From Microbacteriaceae bacterium (lineage in GTDB: Bacteria > Actinomycetota > Actinomycetes > Actinomycetales > Microbacteriaceae): a stretch of DNA of 13,165 nucleotides. Position numbers and translations under genes: made by a program. The notes below the pieces were generated by a model. That model saw nothing but the letters and a program-made list of their open reading frames with translations, did no database searches and was not told the DNA's origin. Every line of letters starts with the position of its first letter. The first letter of the stretch is position 1. The stretch spans positions 1-13,165 of the forward strand of contig JAEMRP010000011.1 in assembly GCA_016463265.1 (NCBI GenBank), in the 5' to 3' direction. Below are positions 8,963-13,165 of the stretch, one piece after another.

Positions 8963-10432
8963 GTGACCAAGGTTGTAGACGTCGTTCTCGTCGGTGGGGG
9001 CATCATGAGTGCCACTCTCGGCTCGCTTCTTCGTCGGCTCGAGCCCGACTGGACCATTTCGTTGTTCGAGCGCGGCCCGGGACTCGCCCCCGAATCGACG
9101 GATCCGTGGAATAACGCGGGCACGGGACACTCGGCACTGTGCGAATTGAACTACACGCCAGAACAGCCAGACGGCAGCGTCGTGACAACCGGTGCCATCA
9201 AGGTCAATGAAGAGTTCCAGCTGTCCCGGGAATACTGGTCCGCCCTGGTCAATGACGGAACGATTCCGGATCCGTCATCGTTTCTCGTCCCCGTTCCGCA
9301 CATGGCGTTTGTGTGGGGTGCGGACAATGTCGCGTATCTCAAGACCCGTTATGAGGCGTTGAAGAACCACCCTCTCTTCCCCGGCGCAGAATTCACGAAC
9401 GACCCGAAGGTCATTCACACGTGGGCGCCGCTTGTCATGCCGGGTCGATCGAAGTCAGAGCCGGTGGCGGCGACCAGTTTTCAGAACGGCACCGATGTTG
9501 ACTTCGGTGCGCTGACAAAAATTCTCGTCAATTCGATCGCCGGCCCCAAGACCGAGGTTCACATCAATCATTCGGTTCGATCGATTCGACGCCGTAAGGA
9601 CGGCCTGTGGAACGTGCGGGTGCGCAACGAGATTGGCCGCACCCCGTTCACGGTCGCCGCAAAATTCGTTTTTGTTGGTGCGGGCGGTCATGCCCTCAAT
9701 CTCTTGCAACGCGCTGGTATTCCCGAAGTCAGTGGATTCGCGGGATTCCCTGTGTCTGGTCAGTTTTACCGATGCGACAACCCCCAGGTCGTCGCCCGAC
9801 ACAACGCGAAGGTTTACGGCAAAGCGGCGGTTGGGGCTCCGCCCATGTCCGTCCCACACCTCGACACTCGTGTCGTGGACGGCCAGTCGAGCCTGCTTTT
9901 CGGGCCCTACGCCGGGTTCACACCGAAATTCCTCAAGGCGGGATCGTGGTGGGACCTTCCCCGTTCGATTCGATTTGGGAACATCATCCCGATGCTTGCG
10001 GTCGCGGTCACCAATTTGGGACTCATCAAGTACCTCGCAACCGAGGTTTTTGCGGGTCGCGCGAAGCGCCTGGCCGCATTGCGCGAATACTTTCCCGAGG
10101 CGAACCCCGCCGACTGGTATGGCTATTCAGCAGGGCAGCGCGTTCAGGTCATCGCCAAAGATGCCGACAAGGGCGGTGTCCTCAAGTTCGGTACTGAGGT
10201 GGTTTCCCACGCCGACGGGTCAATCGCCGGGCTTCTCGGTGCCTCGCCCGGGGCGTCCACGGCGGTCGCCGCGATGCTCAATGTTCTCGCGACGTGCTTC
10301 CCGTCAAAGAAGTCGGCGTGGGCGCCAGAACTCAAGGCGCTCGTTCCGTCTTACGGGAAGTCACTGTCCACCGACGCGGCAGCCGCACGCGCCTCGCTCA
10401 AGCGCACGGCCGCCGTACTCGGCATTCGCTAG
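8963..10432 (+). CDS. mqo: Malate:quinone oxidoreductase
   Basis: The 489-residue flavoprotein oxidises malate to oxaloacetate and passes electrons to membrane quinones, serving both the TCA cycle and respiration as a peripheral membrane enzyme. An FAD-binding start, VVLVGGGIMSATLG, occupies about residues 7-20. ERGPGLAPESTDPWNNAGTGH follows in two adjoining conserved pieces (ERG at 36-38, NNAGTGHS just after), then LNYTPEQPDG, all typical of Mqo. Further family motifs are GAGGHALNLLQRAGIP and, late in the protein, LLGASPGASTA. Length is close to other actinobacterial Mqo proteins of about 500 residues. GTG at 8963 suits a leaderless transcript. The stop overlaps the convergent FN3 gene by four bases (CTAG). 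Confidence 0.97.
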   Translation: MTKVVDVVLVGGGIMSATLGSLLRRLEPDWTISLFERGPGLAPESTDPWNNAGTGHSALCELNYTPEQPDGSVVTTGAIKVNEEFQLSREYWSALVNDGTIPDPSSFLVPVPHMAFVWGADNVAYLKTRYEALKNHPLFPGAEFTNDPKVIHTWAPLVMPGRSKSEPVAATSFQNGTDVDFGALTKILVNSIAGPKTEVHINHSVRSIRRRKDGLWNVRVRNEIGRTPFTVAAKFVFVGAGGHALNLLQRAGIPEVSGFAGFPVSGQFYRCDNPQVVARHNAKVYGKAAVGAPPMSVPHLDTRVVDGQSSLLFGPYAGFTPKFLKAGSWWDLPRSIRFGNIIPMLAVAVTNLGLIKYLATEVFAGRAKRLAALREYFPEANPADWYGYSAGQRVQVIAKDADKGGVLKFGTEVVSHADGSIAGLLGASPGASTAVAAMLNVLATCFPSKKSAWAPELKALVPSYGKSLSTDAAAARASLKRTAAVLGIR

Positions 10433-12645
10433 TTCCTTGCCCGGGCGACCAACGTCACCTGTGACGGGGCGGATTCGCCTAGGACGGTGACGGTAATCAC
10501 GCGGACGTAAAGCTTGCCCCGGCGTGGTTTAGGTAATTCAACCGTTGGGGTGGCGGAGGTGGAATCAGGCCACACAGCGAACCCTCGGTTTTTGTTTTGA
10601 CTCACGTGCACAATGAAATCGATGACAGGCGCTCCATTGGAATCCCCGGGTCGCCATCCCACCGTGACGTTTTTCCCCGTCGTGCCGATAACGGTGACAT
10701 CGACGGGCGGGCTCGGAGGGTCAAAAGTCGGCGGTGGGTCCACGACGGGTGGGTCCACGACGGGTGGCGAAATTGGAGTCACAAATGCCGTTTCCAACGT
10801 GACACTTTCACCAAGGTTATTGACCGACGTCACGGTAACCCGATAGGCCACCCCGCCGGTGAGTCCAGGAACGGAAGCACTCGTCGTGGACTGATCAAAT
10901 TCAGCAACGATAACGGCCTCCCTCCAGATTCGAACTCGATATCCCGTGACGGGGTCGCCGCCGTCGTGTGCTGCCGCGGACCATTCGAGTTCTGCCCCAC
11001 GTTCGGTCGCGGTGGCGCGCAACGATGTCGGTGGATCGGGAACCGTTGCGGGCGTCACGGAAGCGCTCGGCGCGGAAGGTTGTGATGTGCCCACTGAATT
11101 GTGTGCGACCACCCGAACTGTTTGAGGAATCCCATTCGGCAACCCTGAAATGGTGCAGGATTGCACGATCGACTCGCACATCTGCCCACTGGGTGATGCC
11201 GTCGCGCGGTAACCCGTGATTGGCACACCACCGTCGCCCTGAGGTGTCCAAGTCACGGTTACGTCGGCATTACCCCGCGTCACGCGAGGGGTGCTTGGCG
11301 CATCCGGAACGGTGCGCGGCACACCGGAAGTCAGTGTTGCCTGGCTAACTCCGGCGACAGATCGTGCGACGACCGAGATTGAGTAGGTTGTTCCGTTGTT
11401 CAATCCTCGAATTGTGCACGTTGTCCCGTTTGTTGAACACGAGGCCGAGAAGGTCCCGGCGGCAACAGACACGGTGTATTCGATAATTGGTTCGACCGAC
11501 CCACCGGAATTCCACTCGACGGTCAGTGACGAATCCGATTCCTGGATTCCGGTGATGACGGGAGCGTTCGGTTCGGGCGCAACGGTGAAGGTCTCGACAC
11601 CCCGTGTTCCCGAGAAGCCGACCGTGAGTTTCTCTCCAGACAACAACAGCGACGTTGCCGAGGATCCGGCACTGAGCTGAGTCATTCCTAACCGGCGTAG
11701 ATCGGTCAGTTGAAATGATGCAATCCGCGGCCCCGCTGCGCTATCGGTGGTCGCGTACAAGGTTCCTGTCGAGTCGTCGACCACAAGATTTCGGGCCCCA
11801 GTTTCCCCGGTGTTTAAGGTTGCCGATCCGATCACGGTTTTGGTCGGAATATCAATCGCCGTGATTCGACCGGGATTTGCGTCGGTGCCGAGGTAGGCGG
11901 TGGTCCCTACTACAACCGGGTCCATCAGCGTCGGTGTTCCCGTGGGAAGTGACAGCACCGAACCAACGACGAGTCTGTTCCGCGTGACGGACACCAGTTT
12001 GATCGGGATCGTGTTGACTGCCGCAAGTAGTTCGGTGCCGTTTGGGATGAATGCGGTGATCTCTTTGAGACCCGTTGGCAGAGTGGAACTGTACTCTAGA
12101 GCCCCGGTGGTGGTAGCGAACTTCATGACCTTTGCCGGGTTTTGGTTAGTGCCGACGATGTAGGAGTCCGCGCCGGAGGTGAACGCCAACGCGCGAATGA
12201 GCGTTTCGTCGGGTGCCAGTGTTCGGCTCGAGATTCGAGTCCCCGTCGTTAGATCGAAAGCGGTAATTCGGTTTCCCAAACCTGTCCGCCGGGCACTAAA
12301 AACAGCGACGTTGGATAGCGGTGAATAGAGACCCGCTATCGAACCTTCGTCTCCGGCGATGACTTCCCTTGACGTGAACGCGCCGGTAGTCCGATTTCTC
12401 GAGATCAGTGTTCCCATGGACGCACTCGTCGTGCCGTAGGCCCATTCCGTTCCTGAGGCGTCGGCCACCCACGGTGAGTTGATGATGAGTCCAGCAGGTG
12501 CCGTCGTGGACGAGAGGCTGCTGGGTGCCGCGATTGTTGCGCTCGCGGGTTGTGTTGGCCAGAGCGGAACGCTCAGCGACGTCGCGGTGATGAACAGAAT
12601 TTGGCCGATTGCGATAAGGAATCGGCGGGTGGGTGAATATGTCAT
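10429..12645 (-). CDS. Secreted beta-propeller and fibronectin type III repeat protein
   Basis: This gives 738 residues from ATG at 12645. A signal peptide (about 1-36) has Arg-Arg, a hydrophobic core and an ASA cleavage motif. Residues about 60-355 look like repeated propeller blades, with phrases such as RITAFDLTTGTRI and RITAIDIPTKTVIG. Four fibronectin type III domains follow at about 360-445, 447-534, 537-624 and 648-738; a Pro-rich linker (PPVVD repeats) precedes the last. Domains one and two each carry a close Cys pair (403/410 and 490/497), likely disulfides. There is no LPXTG motif or C-terminal helix, so it is probably released or held non-covalently. The function is unknown; adhesion or polymer binding is inference. 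An upstream in-frame GTG at 12693 was rejected because it overlaps the promoter and precedes the signal peptide. A weak GGTGAG lies nine bases before the ATG. Confidence 0.85.
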   Translation of the reverse strand: MTYSPTRRFLIAIGQILFITATSLSVPLWPTQPASATIAAPSSLSSTTAPAGLIINSPWVADASGTEWAYGTTSASMGTLISRNRTTGAFTSREVIAGDEGSIAGLYSPLSNVAVFSARRTGLGNRITAFDLTTGTRISSRTLAPDETLIRALAFTSGADSYIVGTNQNPAKVMKFATTTGALEYSSTLPTGLKEITAFIPNGTELLAAVNTIPIKLVSVTRNRLVVGSVLSLPTGTPTLMDPVVVGTTAYLGTDANPGRITAIDIPTKTVIGSATLNTGETGARNLVVDDSTGTLYATTDSAAGPRIASFQLTDLRRLGMTQLSAGSSATSLLLSGEKLTVGFSGTRGVETFTVAPEPNAPVITGIQESDSSLTVEWNSGGSVEPIIEYTVSVAAGTFSASCSTNGTTCTIRGLNNGTTYSISVVARSVAGVSQATLTSGVPRTVPDAPSTPRVTRGNADVTVTWTPQGDGGVPITGYRATASPSGQMCESIVQSCTISGLPNGIPQTVRVVAHNSVGTSQPSAPSASVTPATVPDPPTSLRATATERGAELEWSAAAHDGGDPVTGYRVRIWREAVIVAEFDQSTTSASVPGLTGGVAYRVTVTSVNNLGESVTLETAFVTPISPPVVDPPVVDPPPTFDPPSPPVDVTVIGTTGKNVTVGWRPGDSNGAPVIDFIVHVSQNKNRGFAVWPDSTSATPTVELPKPRRGKLYVRVITVTVLGESAPSQVTLVARARN
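10736..10765. repeat. 15-bp tandem repeat in the Pro-rich linker
   Basis: GGGTCCACGACGGGT occurs twice in tandem without a mismatch, with partial copies at both ends. The 15-bp unit keeps the frame and encodes PPVVD on the minus strand. Such exact repeats expand or contract easily, so linker length may vary between strains. Confidence 0.85.
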
Positions 12646-12665
12646 GGGAGATAACTCACCACTCC

Positions 12666-12679
12666 ACACGAATTCGTGT
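12666..12679. promoter_or_regulatory. 14-bp perfect palindrome at the FN3 gene start site
   Basis: ACACGAATTCGTGT is a perfect palindrome located at the predicted +1 of the FN3 gene and about 47 bp upstream of dtxR. It could be an operator for a dimeric regulator acting on the FN3 gene, or a 5' hairpin in its leader. No known regulator was matched to it. Confidence 0.5.
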
Positions 12680-12684
12680 CTCAA

Positions 12685-12714
12685 ATTATCCACAGCAGCG
12701 GGTAATTTTGTCTC
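12685..12714 (-). promoter_or_regulatory. Promoter of the FN3 protein gene
   Basis: On the minus strand a -35-like GAGACA (12714-12709) and a -10-like GATAAT (12690-12685, five of six) are 18 bp apart. The start would fall near 12679, at the edge of a 14-bp palindrome, leaving a leader of about 34 bases. Confidence 0.5.
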
Positions 12715-12720
12715 AGGGGG
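12703..12720 (+). promoter_or_regulatory. Possible -10 and ribosome site of dtxR
   Basis: TAATTT (12703-12708) could be the -10, placing the start at 12715. That is the first base of the strong Shine-Dalgarno AGGGGG (12715-12720), which lies five bases before the GTG at 12726. The ribosome site is convincing and fixes the start; the -10 is tentative because no -35 was recognised. Confidence 0.5.
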
Positions 12721-12725
12721 TTAAT

Positions 12726-13165
12726 GTGTCCGATCTGATTGATACGACCGAGATGTATCTCAAGGTCGTTTTCGAGCTCGAAGAACAACGCCAACCCGCC
12801 CTACGAGCGCGTCTCGCCGAGCGCCTCGAACAGGCGATGCCCTCGGTGTCACAGACAGTGTCGCGGCTGGAACGCGACGGTCTACTGCGCCTCGGTGACG
12901 AACGAATCGTTGAGCTCACCGACGAGGGCCGACACATCGCGGTTGCGGTCATGCGCAAGCACCGTATCGCCGAACGATTCTTGTTTGATGTCCTGGGACT
13001 CGACTGGGCCGATTGCCACGAAGAAGCCTGTCGATGGGAACACGTGCTCGGTGATGCGGCAGAGGAAAAACTCGCAGCGCTCCTCAGCAACCTCGACACC
13101 GATCCGTACGGGAACCCCATCCCGGGCCTTGGGAACATCGGGCGCCAGGGGAAGATCTTTGTCCC
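12726..13165 (+). CDS. DtxR/IdeR-type iron-dependent repressor (N-terminal part, cut by window edge)
   Basis: The frame from GTG at 12726 runs off the right edge after 146 codons; the usual length is about 225-230. It opens with MSDLIDTTEMYL, nearly identical to DtxR of Corynebacterium diphtheriae, and keeps the same numbering. The winged helix-turn-helix is at about 20-60. Metal ligands of the first site, His79, Glu83 and His98, and of the second site, Met10, Cys102, Glu105 and His106, are all present. Cys102 at this place favours the iron-sensing DtxR/IdeR group over manganese-type MntR. With Fe(II) bound such proteins repress siderophore and iron-uptake genes. The SH3-like C-terminal domain lies outside the window. 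The divergent neighbour is the FN3 gene. Confidence 0.95.
   Translation, partial: MSDLIDTTEMYLKVVFELEEQRQPALRARLAERLEQAMPSVSQTVSRLERDGLLRLGDERIVELTDEGRHIAVAVMRKHRIAERFLFDVLGLDWADCHEEACRWEHVLGDAAEEKLAALLSNLDTDPYGNPIPGLGNIGRQGKIFV

Noticed and set aside
12646..12693. Upstream GTG start at 12693 for the FN3 protein
   Set aside because: It would add 16 residues before a standard signal peptide, and the GTG falls at the proposed -10 box, upstream of the likely transcription start.
12646..12725. DtxR-box (19-bp iron operator) in the FN3-dtxR gap
   Set aside because: No match to the TTAGGTTAG-type half site was seen on either strand, and the palindrome present has a different sequence.

Overview
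The window looks like a compact actinobacterial chromosome, probably Micrococcales/Microbacteriaceae-like. The lineage call is inferred from gene content, not from a search. It rests on a DtxR-type iron repressor with the actinobacterial residue set, an aspartate kinase with an internal beta-subunit start as in Corynebacterium, a small SRP RNA gene just upstream of dnaX, malate:quinone oxidoreductase, many GTG starts and fairly high G+C. Genes are tightly packed: two convergent pairs overlap by 4 bp, one operon junction overlaps by 1 bp, and the divergent promoters are very short. No insertion sequence, phage gene, CRISPR array, tRNA or rRNA was seen.

Layout. (1) 1-2166: the N-terminal 490 codons of a large MMPL/RND-family membrane transporter (minus strand, running off the left edge) stand divergent from a TetR-family repressor. 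Between them lie two copies of a CACTAGTG operator exactly 20 bp apart, placed over the transporter promoter. (2) 2178-3038: a pirin-family cupin protein (minus), convergent with tetR. (3) 3041-3166: the SRP RNA gene ffs with its own promoter and terminator, divergent from pirin. (4) 3238-8137: a plus-strand run dnaX-recR-lysC-asd, covering replication clamp loader, recombination repair and the first two steps of the aspartate amino-acid pathway. (5) 8134-8928: a TSUP (TauE/SafE) permease on the minus strand, tail-overlapping asd and head-to-head with mqo. (6) 8963-10432: mqo. (7) 10429-12645: a secreted beta-propeller plus fibronectin-III protein (minus). (8) 12726 to the right edge: the N-terminal 146 codons of a DtxR/IdeR iron-dependent repressor.

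Regulatory logic. The strongest pattern not tied to one gene is a -10-like hexamer exactly 6 nt upstream of the start codon in front of five genes (tetR, pirin, dnaX, TSUP, mqo). None of these has a convincing Shine-Dalgarno at usual spacing, which points to leaderless mRNAs. In contrast, the transporter, the lysC internal start and dtxR have good Shine-Dalgarno sequences, and full-length lysC a weaker one.

Most genes are housekeeping. The most unusual module is the TetR-controlled MMPL transporter, whose first extracytoplasmic domain carries two arms of LxxG-type heptad repeats. I found no clear evidence of a wholly new system. The transporter, its twin operator, the leaderless promoters and the secreted FN3 protein deserve the second look.
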